Positions 10,052 to 21,745 of a stretch of DNA of 64,000 nt are shown here, piece by piece. The notes below the pieces were generated by a model, which worked only from the letters and a program-made list of their open reading frames with translations, had not been told where the DNA came from and searched no databases. Source of the DNA: Mycteria americana (lineage: Eukaryota > Chordata > Aves > Ciconiiformes > Ciconiidae); contig NC_134365.1 in the NCBI RefSeq assembly GCF_035582795.1, forward strand, positions 220,737,887 to 220,801,886. Reading direction: 5' to 3'. The position numbers were made by a program, and so were the translations under genes. How positions within the stretch are numbered: the stretch's first letter is position 1; every line of letters begins with the position of its first letter.

Positions 10052-11369
10052 AAGCATGCTTTGGCTTTCCCCAGCAGAAGAAAAAAAAACCAAATCCTTC
10101 TTTGGAGCTTGTTGTAACCTGGTGCGAGTTGAAGAAACCTTGAAGTGGCTCTTCAGGAGCCCAGGGGATGAATCAGCCTCCTCCAGGTTAAACTTGGGCG
10201 GAACGACTAGTCCTGCAGCCGAGATGGCCGCGGGGGGGTAGAGGTCCGGCCGAGCTGGAAGAGAGCCCGTACAGCCCTGCTACGTCCTGCTTGGGCCTGT
10301 TCCACCACATTTCGGTGAAGGCTGGTACACCCAAGCAGCTTTGTTCCCCGTGCTCTGCTGTCCTAGCCTCTCCCCATTCCTCGCTCATAATGTTTACCAT
10401 ACCTGGAGGGGTGAGACTGGGATTAATTTCCATGAGAACACGTCAGAAGAGTAAATATCTCTGAGCAGGGACGCTTGGCAGGTTTATGGGGTTTGTTTTC
10501 CTCCAAGAATTGGCAGCTTTCCTGCTCTTTTTCTGGTTGCTCGTGACCAGACGTGAACATCAGTGTCCATTGGAGGCAGGAGGCATCTGCCTCTCTGTCT
10601 TAGCCCTTTGTCGCGTCCCAGCGTGGGACCATAACACCTTCCAAGTCTATCCAGGAGGTACTTCTTGATGCTTTCAAACGGAGGTGACGTCCCTGCTGGT
10701 GTAAATCAGGTAAGTCCTAGCACAACCTCCTCCTTACACCGGTTTTATCTCCCATCCTGTGAGCTGGGAGCAGATGGGGGGAGGCGAAGAGAGGAGATGA
10801 GGGTTATGTCCAGTGATGGGTTTTAGCCCGTGGGTGGGAGTGAATCTGTGGGGCTGCTATGGTCTGGTGTAGGAGTGGGACCCACAAAACAGCCCCATAG
10901 GGTCGCATCAAACACCCGTTGGTTGCTTTTCTGATGTGGAGCTGCGCTACACCAGCAGTACATCAGGAGCTGGAGGTCACCAATGCTACTGGAGTAGAGG
11001 AAATATGTGAAGAGTCTCCAAGAGCCATCCAACAATGCTCCTGAGGTCTGGGAGTATTTAGACAGCAGGCATGGCTTCATGGGCTCACGTTGTGGGATCA
11101 CATTGCCCCTGGGATGTGGGCACCTGGAGGTGGGTGCAGGGCCTCCTGCCACTAGCCAACCCTTCACGTTCACCATTGCTAGATGTAACTCCAGGAACCT
11201 GCATCTGTGTTCAACCAGGAATTGTCACCATCACTTCTGTGGAGCTGGAGCTGGGATGGGATCGGAGTTATTGCTGTCACCTGCCTTCATCCTGAGGGTC
11301 ATCTACAAGGTCCAAGGACTGGGGCATCAGCAAACCTCTACCAGCCTCTTTCCTCCAAACTCTTCCACA

Positions 11370-11405
11370 TGACATGGACATGGACATGGACATGGACATG
11401 GACAT
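11370..11405. repeat. (ACATGG)n hexamer microsatellite
   Basis: About six tandem ACATGG units, nearly perfect. Confidence 0.9.
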
Positions 11406-12245
11406 CCCAGTGAGCAGCAAGATCACCTGAAGACCTGTTCAGGGTCCTCAAGGTTGGGACACATGTGCTGAGCTGCTCCTGAGAGGCAGCTGTTGAAGTC
11501 ATCTTCAGGAAGGTGGCCTTCATCTTCCTAAAGGTGACCTCAAAGGGATTGACATAACCATCAGGAAATTATGGCAGTAAGGAAGGGTGGGACAGTAAGA
11601 AAAAAGGGATGAAAGAAAAGACAAGAGCTCTGAGGGGACAAGAGACAAGAGGAGACAGCAAAAGGAGGCTTGGACCAGGGAAGAAGAGAAAGGACATCGA
11701 GGCAGGAGGCAGGTTATAAAGACAAGGGAGGAACACTGGACTTGCAAAGTGTTGAGGTGTGTGACAGCAAACATGAAGATGATGATGCCACTTGGCCCTT
11801 TATAAAGCACCAGAAAGATCCCGGGGTGTTGTGGACTCTTTTCGCATTGCAAGAGCCTTCCATGCTTGCTTGGTATATGCAGGAGGACGAGGTTGAGGGG
11901 ACACTTACTGGGTCAGACCTACGAATGCCCAAAAGGTGTTACTGTGTGTTCAGGGTTCTCCCAGTGCAGGTGTCCCAGTTTGGTTTTATCTGGGAAGAAC
12001 CAAGGTTGTGTGCTCCGAGGCTGCGTTTCCAGAGCAAACCACCATGCATTAGGTGGCACAGTCGGGGCGGTCCCTGCAACACTTCTCGTTGCTCTGAATT
12101 AAAACATTGCCTTTGAGTCCTGTGTGCTCAGCAGCGCAGACCTCCTTCATGCTGGATAGGTCCATAGCAGCAAATACGCCTTCGATGGTGGAGGAAGCAG
12201 CATTCCATCTCCATTCTGTAGAGGTTACCATATCTGTGCCTGAAC

Positions 12246-12312
12246 ATAGAATCATAGAATCGTAGAATGCTTTGGATTGCAAGGGACCTTTACAGGTCAC
12301 ATCCTCCAGGAT
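12246..12312 (-). mobile_element. CR1 LINE 3' end remnant, minus strand
   Basis: Begins with ATAGAATCATAGAATCGTAG, the reverse-complement CR1 tail, followed by a diverged GGATTGCAAGGGACCTTTA segment. Only the extreme 3' end is kept. Confidence 0.85.
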
Positions 12313-15300
12313 GTATTCCCCTTTTTAACAGAGGGTGATCAGGGAAGAAGGATGGTTGCATGCACAATGGCCATGGAGAGAAGAAGTCTGATGGACACGT
12401 GGAAGACGCCTTCCCCATGGTGGAGACCAGAGCCAAGCTCATGTGTCTGGCTGTCTCCAGGTGGTGTGTTCACAAGTCAAGGAGGTGTGGATTGCTCCCA
12501 GTTGCTTAGCTTTGTTGTGAGAAAAGACAGGAAAGGATGAGGGTGGTTGCAATGTAATAAGGCAGACTTGCAGGCATGCTCAGCAATGGTGAAACTGGAC
12601 CCCTGAAGCTGCTCAGAGGGTGGCCGTGAGATCCTGCTCTGAGATAACGCTGAGCTGAGGGCCTCAGCAGGCTCCAAAAATGGAGGTGCTGCTCATGGAT
12701 GGCAGATCTCCAGCTGGCTTTTATATCTTTAGCAACCAGCGCCTGTGTTGAGGTGCAAGGTCAGAGCTGTAAGAGCATCTTCTCAGCTTTACGAGAATTT
12801 CTCCATGTTCGGGGGTTTCCCACACCTTCCTTGGAAGTACAAGCTGTTGTCAGATTGACAAACTCCTACTCTAAATTCACTCTGGCCTGATGGATCTGAT
12901 CCCAAAAGTAGCGTTTGCCCCGCTCCCCTGGGCACACTCGCAGTGTCTCCAGCTCACAGAGACCTGCTGCTGCCAGCCTTGGCTTGTGCAGGAGCACGTC
13001 AGGACGGGGCTGTCCCCTCCATTGTCCCCTCTGCGTGAGCTGAGCAACGTGTGCATTCCTGCTATAAATTCCCCTGCCCATCCGTGCGTCACTGCCGCTC
13101 TCCCCCATTTCTTGTTAATGTGTAACTTGAAACTCGCTGGGGCACATTTCTGTGATTGCAAAGTTATCTGTTCCCAGCTCGGCGCATCCCTGCCTGCTAG
13201 GACCACGGGTATTTTTATCGGCGGGTAGATGGTATCATGTGAAGAGCAGTGGATGGGGAGGGCTGAGCATGCTGGAAGGGTTTCCTGGATCCCTCCAGGG
13301 CAGCCAAGGAAAAGTCCTTCTTGGACAGAGGGTGAACAACCAGCTGGAGAGAGGTTCTGCAAAAGTGTGTCTGAGAGCAGTTTTGGGGACCAGGAGGTCA
13401 ACAGGGCTCCAGGTTGTTGTGTGGCTGGGAGAAGATGTGGGAAGCCCTTCTCCTCCTTATTTACCAGAGGCAGAGGGAAAGGGACTGTTGGATCGCTTTC
13501 TGTCCATGGTTAATGTTCGGGAAGGCCATGGCACCTCCAGCACTGGATGGTTTTTAGAGCAGACACGTGTTGATCAGGAGTGGTGTGGGTAGAGCTGGTT
13601 GACCCACGGAGCAAGGGGACAGTGGAGATGCTGGCACCTCGCTGCACCCTCCCATTATCAGAGCACCACTCTGCACCAAGGGCTTGGCTACACGGGGACC
13701 ATATCAGCTCGCAGCTGCCTGGGCTGGATGGAGATGGCCCATTTCCAGCGCTCCCCACTTGGTCATGTTCTGTTGCAGCCCTAGTTATCAACACCAGCCA
13801 TCCCCCCACCCTGGCACTGATGTTTCTCCTGGTGCTTTTGCATGCAGACATCTCCATGCACCCTGACCAGCCTTAGTATCTGTTTCACCTCTCTTCCTAT
13901 GGCCAAGGGCAGCTGAAGGGAGGAAGAAGCAGTGTCCTGCTAGGAGATAAGCCCCTTTCCACCCCAAACATCCCCATCTTTGAAGCCCAGGAAAACAGCT
14001 GTGGTTCAGCCATGGGGAATTGCATGCTTTAGGGTCTGGATGGAGCCTCAAATCCTGCAAGGACCTTTTCCCAGCACCTTCTCCAAACAAAAGATTACTC
14101 TGGCAAGTCTCCTCCCGACATTGTGACTACAAGCCCAATCTTCTTCTATGCTTCATGCTTTGCACGCAGCTACTGTCTTGACCACTGAAGCGATGGTTGG
14201 ATGAGGAGAATTTCTTCCTTGTAAATTTTTCTACTGCTTCTGACCACAGCACTTCTGTAGTGTAACTCAGCGACATTCACATCCCTTCCTCTCTTGTTTC
14301 TTGGAAACACCACTGCCTTATTCCTTTTCCTCTGTTTCCGTCTTTGCCATGAAGTGGGTGAGACCCCGACACAAAATATTACATTCAGTGGCACATACAT
14401 GAAACCATCCTGAGGTTTTGCTTGCTTGGGCAAGGTTGTAGGAGCCAAGAGCATCCTTATAGGGAGGGATCCCATCACTGTGTGTTCCTCCAAGGAAGGG
14501 CCTGTCCCTGGGTGCCAGTCAGGGAAAGAAAAGAGATGAAGCTCCTAAGAAAACCCCATGGCAAGTGAGACCTTTGTGGTCATTGACTGGACCCTGCTCC
14601 AAAGGGAGCACCTGGAAGGAGGCAGGAGGAGAGGACATCAGGAGAGGGATGGGTGGCCTTGGAGGTGCCCATCCATGGGTGGAGACTGTGGTTACCCATC
14701 TTCTGCCAAGGCTAGGAAGGAAGCGAAACTAGGTATGAAGCTGAAAGTGTGACATGAGCCAAGTTCAGCATTTTTTTCCCCATTTTGTAGAAGGGCCTGG
14801 CATGCTCCTTCAAGAGGGTGGGTGTGGGCTTAGAGCTGGGCCTTGGCATGCAAGAGGGGAACTGAAACTTCCCCTGAGAAGGAGAAAGGGTGGGAGCAAT
14901 GTGCTGACATGTCTCTAGCTGCTTTGATTTAATTCCTATTAAACTCTTCGGTATGAAGAGCTGCATCTCTTTTATGGAGATGATGCTCTGTGGTCAAGCA
15001 TTGTGCTCGCTAAAGCAAAGTGACCGCAAAGCACCAGCCTGCGAGTAAAAGTGGTTTATCCCTGCTGTAAATGAGCAAAGGCGCAGAGATCAGCCACGCT
15101 CCCGCCTGCTTTTCTCTTCTGCCTCTTCTTTTGGCCAGTGAAATGATCTTATTTGGAGGGTGAGGCTTTGAGACATGTGAAGAGATGAAAACCCCAGTAT
15201 GTGAAAGAAAATAAACCAAATGGCCCCAGAGATTTTTATTCTCCTGGAGCAGAACATGCGCTGAGAAAAGAGATTGTGGGTGTAATTATCGGATCTAATC

Positions 15301-17120
15301 AAAGCATTTTAACAATAAGTAATCCCCTAATTTAACTTCGAAATGTAAAAATACAGATACATTGAGTGTTTTGAGTTTTCTGTGAGCGTGTTCATCTTGC
15401 CTGAACATCAGAAAGCAGCAATAAACCCTGTACAAATACGAATTTCAGTGCTGATTTCTCATCGGTACAAAAGACAGAACAGCTTCACGTTGCTTTCCCA
15501 AAGCTGAGTTCGTTCAACCTTGGTAGATTATCATCAACAACTTCCCAGCAGCGCTAAATAAACCTGGGCTCAGATGTGGCTCAGGCTGAAAGGCTGCTGG
15601 GTTTATACATCCCCTGCATAAAACCACCCCCCTCCATACTAGAAAGACCTGCCATTTTCCGGAGCAAATTGCTTTTGCTGTTTTGAGCGCATTGCTCATG
15701 CTCTGTGAAAGGTTTTTCTTCTCTGGGAATGGTTGATAGGTTACAGTGGCAAACAGTAAAATACACTTACCAAGCCCACTCTTACACAATAGCTGCTCTG
15801 GAGAGTGAGTTTTCATCTCTGAGTCATAGGGGAAATGAAACAAGAATTTATTCTGTTTTTTAACTCCGTGAAATATTTAATCCATTTACTTCGCCCGTTC
15901 ACAAATGCAGATCGTACATCTGGAAAGTCCCGGCATTTAAAGGCATAAACATGAGCTTAGCTATGCCTTATCCGGGCCCTTCAGCATATAGAGAGAAGAT
16001 GCACACCTGGAAATGCACAGCTTAACAAAGCTCAGAAGAAGGGCTGGATCTGGCTGGCGTTTGCACGAGCAAAATTGTGCCATGAAGCCCAAGATCTCAC
16101 AGGTGTGCTCATGGCATGGATGCATCTAAAACATGCAATCTAAAACATGCAATATAAGGTTTTCCATCCTTGCTTGCTGCTGCCTTCACAGACGTGTTTT
16201 GCTGCTGGTGTTTGCTTTTCTACATGCCCAAACCCCCAAAAAATGTTGTGCAGGGCTGGTGCGTGGTGGAGAATGTCTGACTCATTTGCTATGCCCTGCT
16301 CAGTTGCTGATCACGGCAGGTCCCAGCTCAGGCTGGGACACGACCGGGAGCCCTGCAACGTGGGAACACCCTGAGCGGCCCTGTGCCATTAACGCCCCCA
16401 GCTCCTGGCTCCGGGTAGCATCTGGGATATATATTAGTGGTTGTAGGACATGAGTAGCCTCCATGATTGCACAAGCTGAGATGAACTTTGTAGGCACAGA
16501 GTGTCCCCGTGCCCCGGTTGAGATGGATTTGCCAGCCGAGGTCGGGAAGGAAACGTTGCCTGGGGGTGAAGGTTCCCCTTGCCAGGACATGGGAGCATTT
16601 TTCCTCTCCTGAGCATCCCTTTTCCAGTTGCAAAAGGCATTGCCCAGGGCTGGCCAGTCCCTTGGACCAACCTGCTTCTGATTTCGCTGAGCCCTAAATG
16701 CAGCCCTTTGCCTTGCCCATGTTTTTGTCAGCCCTCCATGACCTGCCCTTGTCCCACTCCTCCCCAAAGGCCCACTTATTTGTCACTGTCCTGTTGGGGA
16801 CACGTGGCTACAGGCCATGCACAGGGACCCCAAATAAGGGTGTCATTGGGTGGCACAGGGACCTAAATGCTGTCCTCTAAGAGCAGGAGTAAATCTGGCC
16901 ATGCAGATGCTGCCATGTCTTGAGATGACGCCCGTAAGAGCTGGATTTGAGCTGGAAGGCCCCTGTGTGTGTTTATAGGGACGGTCAAGGCTGGAGAAAT
17001 CAGGACAGGGCAACCCCAAAAGTAGTGTGGGTGTGAGGGGCAGTGGCCATCCCCTACCCAAGTAATGTATCTATGTGGGATCTCCATGAAATGCTGGAAA
17101 AGCAGGGGACAGGGAGCATC
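12313..17120. other. Intergenic stretch, no gene seen
   Basis: Almost 5 kb of unique DNA. Many short open frames exist on both strands without recognisable motifs. Two copies of AAAACATGCAAT occur at about 16130-16152. The AT-rich part around 15220-15480 is non-coding in appearance. I find no repeat family I can name. Confidence 0.45.
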
Positions 17121-17173
17121 ACCTAACCCCAACCCTAACCCTCACCCCAGCCCTAACTCTAATCCCAACCCTG
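17121..17173. repeat. Degenerate telomere-like (CCCTAA)n patch
   Basis: About 53 bp rich in CCCTAA variants (CCTAACCCC, ACCCTAACCCT, CCCTAACT), with two exact CCCTAA hexamers at 17133 and 17151 and related CCCCA/CCCAA words between. It resembles a decayed interstitial telomeric repeat, or a short C-rich simple repeat that mimics one. Confidence 0.6.
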
Positions 17174-17352
17174 GGGAAGGTCTAGGGGTGAATCCGTGCT
17201 CCCCAAACCCTTGCAAGTGTCAGAGAAGAGCTGTTTCCCACCAAGGAGCATCCATCAGCATTTTCATGGGCACTGAACCAAAGCAGCAGGACAAGATGTC
17301 ACCTCAACTGAAAGGGTGATTGGGTGGTGCTTGGGACGGGTGCAGGCAGGGA

Positions 17353-17427
17353 ATGGTTGACGGTTGGACTAGATGATCCTAGAGGTCTTCTCCAGCCTTA
17401 ATGATTCTATGATTAATGATTCTATGC
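17353..17427 (+). mobile_element. CR1 LINE 3' end, plus strand
   Basis: Diagnostic GTTGGACTAGATGATCCTAG near 17363, then CTCCAGCCTTAATGATTCTATG with a duplicated octamer tail to 17427. Only the last ~75 bp of the element remain. Confidence 0.92.
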
Positions 17428-17939
17428 ATAAGGGGGCAGGAGGCAGGGGATGTTTCCATGCTGGTGGGACAGGGCTCGGGGCCACCATCCTGTGAAGAGG
17501 GCCCTTTAGGTAAGGAGTTGGCAGCAGTGAGGCAGCCCCAAGTGCCAGGCAGTGCCAAGCTGACCCCACAAGACCTCGGCACACAGGCATGAGGAGCATG
17601 AAACTCCTCTTAAATCCAGGCGTAAACTCCTGATGATTTTTCCTCTCTCTTGCCTGATGATGAAATGCCATGAACTCTTTGGGAAGTGAATCGGACATCC
17701 AGGAGGAGAAGGGATGTGAAGAGTTAACCCAATTTCTGGCTGCAGGCTGTTGATCCCACAGACGCAATCTCCCACTGCAGCTGCACTTCTGCTACCCTCT
17801 TGTGCACACTCCAGGGAGGGCTGGAGGACCTGGGCATGCTTAAGTGCTCTTTTAACAACCTCCATCACTCTTGTAACCGCCCGCATGATGGGACGGAGAA
17901 TGCTCATCGAGTTTGGGAACAGTACCAGGTCGGGGAGCA
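17428..17939. other. Spacer between CR1 fragments, nothing assigned
   Basis: Unique DNA separating two plus-strand CR1 fragments. The overlapping minus-strand open frames are without recognisable content. Confidence 0.4.
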
Positions 17940-18608
17940 TGGTTGACTTGCTGGAGGCAGGGCTGCTGGAGGGACCTGAAGAGGTTCAACAAGGACAAGT
18001 GCAGGGTCCTGCCTCTGGGACATGCTGGTCTTGTGCAACAGGCCAGGCTGGGTTGGCCAGCTGGAAGCAGGTGGTGGCTACAAGTTGCCCCCAAATCAGA
18101 AGTGTGCATTTGCAGCAGCGAAGGTCAACCAAGCCCGGGGTAGCATTTGCAAGAGTGCAGCCAGCAGGGCCGGGGCAGTGATTCCTGCTCTCTCTTTGGC
18201 ACTGGTGAGACCGTGTCTGGGCAGTGGGTCCAGTTTGGGGCTCCCCAGTACCAGGTAGAGGGTGACAGATGGGCCCAGAGGGGCCACCAAGCTGGAGCTC
18301 AGGACACGGAAGGAGAGGCTGAGAGATGGGTGTGAAGCAGGAGAGGGAAAGGCCAAGGGGGATTTTATTGCTGCCTGCAGCTCCCTGCTGGGATGGTGCA
18401 GAGGAGATGGAGATGGAGGTGCCCAATGATGGGACAAGAAGCAGTGTCACAAGTTGCAAAAAGGGAAACTTCCATTAGATACTAGAAAAAAAGAATCCCA
18501 TAAGGGTAGTCAAACCTTGGAAGATGGCCCAGAGAGCAGGAAAATCTCCATCCTTGGAGACAGTCAAGCCTGTCCTCGGCACAGCCTGACCTTGTTGAAG
18601 GTCAGGCT
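17940..18608 (+). mobile_element. Old, diverged CR1 LINE fragment, plus strand
   Basis: Several CR1 landmarks appear in order but badly decayed: GACCTGAAGAGGTTCAACAA and a GTGCAGGGTCCTGCC segment near 17973-18013, GGCACTGGTGAGACCGTGTC near 18198, and a TCAAACCTTGG...CCATCCTTGGAGAC segment near 18510-18562 leading to CTGACCTTGTTGAAG. The frame is broken throughout. This copy belongs to an older subfamily than the one at 36545. Confidence 0.75.
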
Positions 18609-21283
18609 TGGAGCAGACTTGGAGCAGAGGTCCAGAAGGTCAGACTTGGAGCAGACACCCCAGATGACCCCCCGGCCTCAGTTATTCTGCAAGCCCCCCA
18701 CTCTGTGCTGAACCTTGGGCTCACATGGACAAGCTCTCCTGGCAATAAGCCCCCAACAGTGAGGCAGAAAGCCACCCAGGGCCTGCTAACAGGGGAGCAG
18801 GGATGGAGGGCACAGGCATGCCCCCACCCTGTGCACCAAGGGACACCCTTCTCTGTCCATGTTGTGGCTCCCCAGCATTCACTGGGCTTTTTGTTTTCAT
18901 CACCAAAAGCCAAGTGATGTCTCATTTCCTCCACCTGGCAAGACGTTGACTTCCTCCATAGCCAAAGGGCTCTGAAGCCAACAAATTTCTCATTTGACAT
19001 ATCCTTCAGGGGTCCTTTGGAGACCTGCACCCACCTCCATTGGGAAACCCCCTCCACCTGCTCCGACGTGCCTACCATCCCTTGAGGCCTCACTGGCTCT
19101 TGGTGGAGCAGGACAGGAAGATGTGGTCACCAGCAGCTCCATCCTCCCTGTAGAGCATCCCCTGGGGCTCACAGGGGAAACGATGGTGGTACCCGGTCAG
19201 GACCAGAGCCTCGGTCCTGCTGCTGTCACCCCATTTCTTAGATTGGTCCTCAAAAGTGGGGACGAGCCCCCAGAGCTGAAACCAGGACAGCAAAATGTGA
19301 TAACATGTAAAATGATTCCCTTGCTGTCACAAATGATGGGAAAATACCATGGAAATGTAATTAGCTAACACAATTAAATCGTTCCGCTTCATTCCACTGG
19401 CATGGTTTTGATTTTGTGGAGGTGTAATACTTGTTCCATACTCACCTTTAACAGATGGGGAAACTGAGGCACAAGCTTTCCCTGGTGGTGAGTAACCAGT
19501 GTGGCCAGCAAGCATGCATAGACATGACAACAGGACCGAGGATATCGCTGGCTGCCCCAGCCCTGAGTCCCAGAGCAACGACACCCTCCTCCTGAGCAAT
19601 CCCTCCACCCGTGCTGCTGCTCTCCATCCATTACAGAGCTCATGGGCATCTTGGAGGAGGTCAAAGCTTGATGCAGAGCTCATGCCCCAGTTGCTGGGGA
19701 GGCTGGTCCCACACTCCTGCCCTTTCACCCCTCTCACACTGCCCAGCTGGGTTTTAGGGTTACTTTGGGAGCTGAATTTCAGAGCAGAGGACAGCCATCA
19801 GCCTGGCAGTAGGTCCTGCAGATGCCCTAAAACCATGTCGGTATGAGATGGCCATGTCCCACCTCCTCATGGCCCATGGGAAATGACCACAGATCCCTCA
19901 CCCTGATCTTTGTGGGGACATGCAGAGGTTGCCCTGGGCTCCAGGGCTCTGCTGAGCTGGTTAGCACAAGCAGTGAGCCTTGCCCAGAGTTGCCCATCAG
20001 CTTTTCCCACTGGCCCAAGCTGTTGCCATCAGCCCATAGCCATGGTGGGACAGGGAGCATGGAGCCAGAGTGGTATGGGGGATCACCACTGTGCTGGGGA
20101 TTCCCTAGCCCATGCTGTTGGCCCTGGGTGACATGGGAAGAAGCGAGGCATTGTATCCCAAAATAGCTGCCTCGTTACAAAGGAAAGGTTGGTGGAGAGC
20201 CAATCCGTAGGGCTCCATGAGAGCGGGAGGGTTTCCTCCTGCCACAGGAAGGTGAGTGACTCACTCCTATGGAAACTGGAGGGACAGGGGAGAGGCAATC
20301 CCTCTCCCTGGTGGCTATCTATCTGGAGATAAATCTCCATCCATTTCCTTTGCAAATACCTGCTCCTGAAAATATCTATTCCTGGGTTTTTCTTATCAGA
20401 TGGTCTATTTATTCTGAAAATCATAGAGCCCTGACGGTCCTTGCTGTGGCTCCAAGCACATCCCAAGGCTTTGCCATGGCCACTCCATGAATGACGCATT
20501 GAAAGGGAGAATCTGGCCAATCCCCACGCCTGGAAACACCAGGAAACACCTGCAAGCATTTAGCTAAGGGAAGGATCTTCCTCATGGTGTTTTCTAACCA
20601 GGAAGAGGTAGGTCCCGGTGACGATGAGACAGGCTGTTGTTTCTACATGAGTCTGTGGTTCAGTTTTAATGACAGCTACCAGCTTGCGGGTAATGATGGG
20701 TTCATGGTCCAGACCATGGTGTCCTTCAACCTGCTAATGTGTGAACCGTGCACTGTGCCCCAGTCCCTGTCCAGGCTACACCACGATGGGTGGGACAAAT
20801 CTTGAAAGGCAGCAAAGCCATCATCTATTTTCCACGGATGCCTTGTGTGTGGTCCATCTCTCACTGTAAACCCAGAGCCTTCCCCTTGACTTCAGACAGG
20901 CTGGGAAGTGTCTGCTGGTGACCACGCTCCACCCGTTCACTTTGCAGCCCAGAAAAGGTCAGCTCAGCTTCTCCTTTCCAAAAACACCTGCCCAAATTGA
21001 TAAAAGGAAGATCAAGACCTGGCTCGCGCAGCACGAGGCCCCGTGTCATGTGTCAAAGGGCCCTTTGGTCACTAGATGTCTAAGCGAGACACATGCTCAT
21101 ATTAAATAAGGCACAAAATGTTAATACATAAGGCAGAGACTGTGGGGAAGAAGCAGCATTAAATGAAAGGACCATCTTGGCAAGAGGCAGTGGGGTCTCC
21201 CCATGGATGTCTCTAACGCAAGATGCGATGCCTCTCTAACAGAGATCAACCCAAGCACTAGTTACTGGCTTTTGTGAGAGGTT
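18609..21283. other. Intergenic stretch, no gene seen
   Basis: Unique sequence with many short open frames in all phases, none with recognisable motifs. No tandem array or nameable repeat. Confidence 0.45.
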
Positions 21284-21345
21284 AGAATCATAGAATCGTT
21301 TAGGTTGGAGAAGTCCTTTAAGATCATCAAGTCCAACCATTAAAG
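21284..21345 (-). mobile_element. CR1 LINE 3' end, minus strand
   Basis: Starts AGAATCATAGAATCGTTTAG and continues TTGGAGAAGTCCTTTAAGAT to AAGTCCAACCATTA, the canonical reverse-complemented CR1 end. About 60 bp remain. Confidence 0.92.
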
Positions 21346-21550
21346 GTTGCAGGGTGAAATTCAGGTGGCAGCTAAAAAAAATGGACCTGGTTATCTACTG
21401 GTCTCCAGAAAACACCCTGGCACTCACCCAGAGAGACTTAGGGCTCAGTGCAGTAGAGCCACGATGGACAAGGCCATGGTGCTTTTCCATCACTGGCATG
21501 TATCGGCACCTTCAGCCCGACCTCAGTCTGCTGGGACCTCCTCATCAGAG

Positions 21551-21745
21551 GACGACAGGATAACTCAGGTTGGAAGGGACCTCAGGAGGTCTCCAGTCCA
21601 ACCTCCTGGTCATGGCAGGGGCAGCTCTGGTGTCAGACCAGGATGTGCAGGGCTTTATTCAGTTGGGTCTTGAAAACCTCCAAGGACAGAGCTCGCACAA
21701 CCTGCTCATGCTGGAGCAGTTTTCCCTTATACTCAAACTGAAATA
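21551..21745 (-). mobile_element. CR1 LINE 3' region, minus strand (different subfamily)
   Basis: AACTCAGGTTGGAAGGGACC at 21563 with GGTCTCCAGTCCAACCTCCT, then CTTGAAAACCTCCAAGGACA, is the reverse of the CR1 3' end in a second subfamily, distinct from the copy 200 bp to the left. The octamer tail is mostly lost. Confidence 0.9.

Larger units (their letters stand above)
9116..12245. other. Intergenic stretch with minor repeats, no gene seen
   Basis: No recognisable gene. It holds a short direct repeat at about 9972-10051 and a hexamer repeat at 11370-11405, listed separately. Open frames such as those at 9139-9675 (minus) and 11670-12116 (plus) have no family motif, no convincing splice frame, and overlap open frames on the opposite strand. 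Confidence 0.45.
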
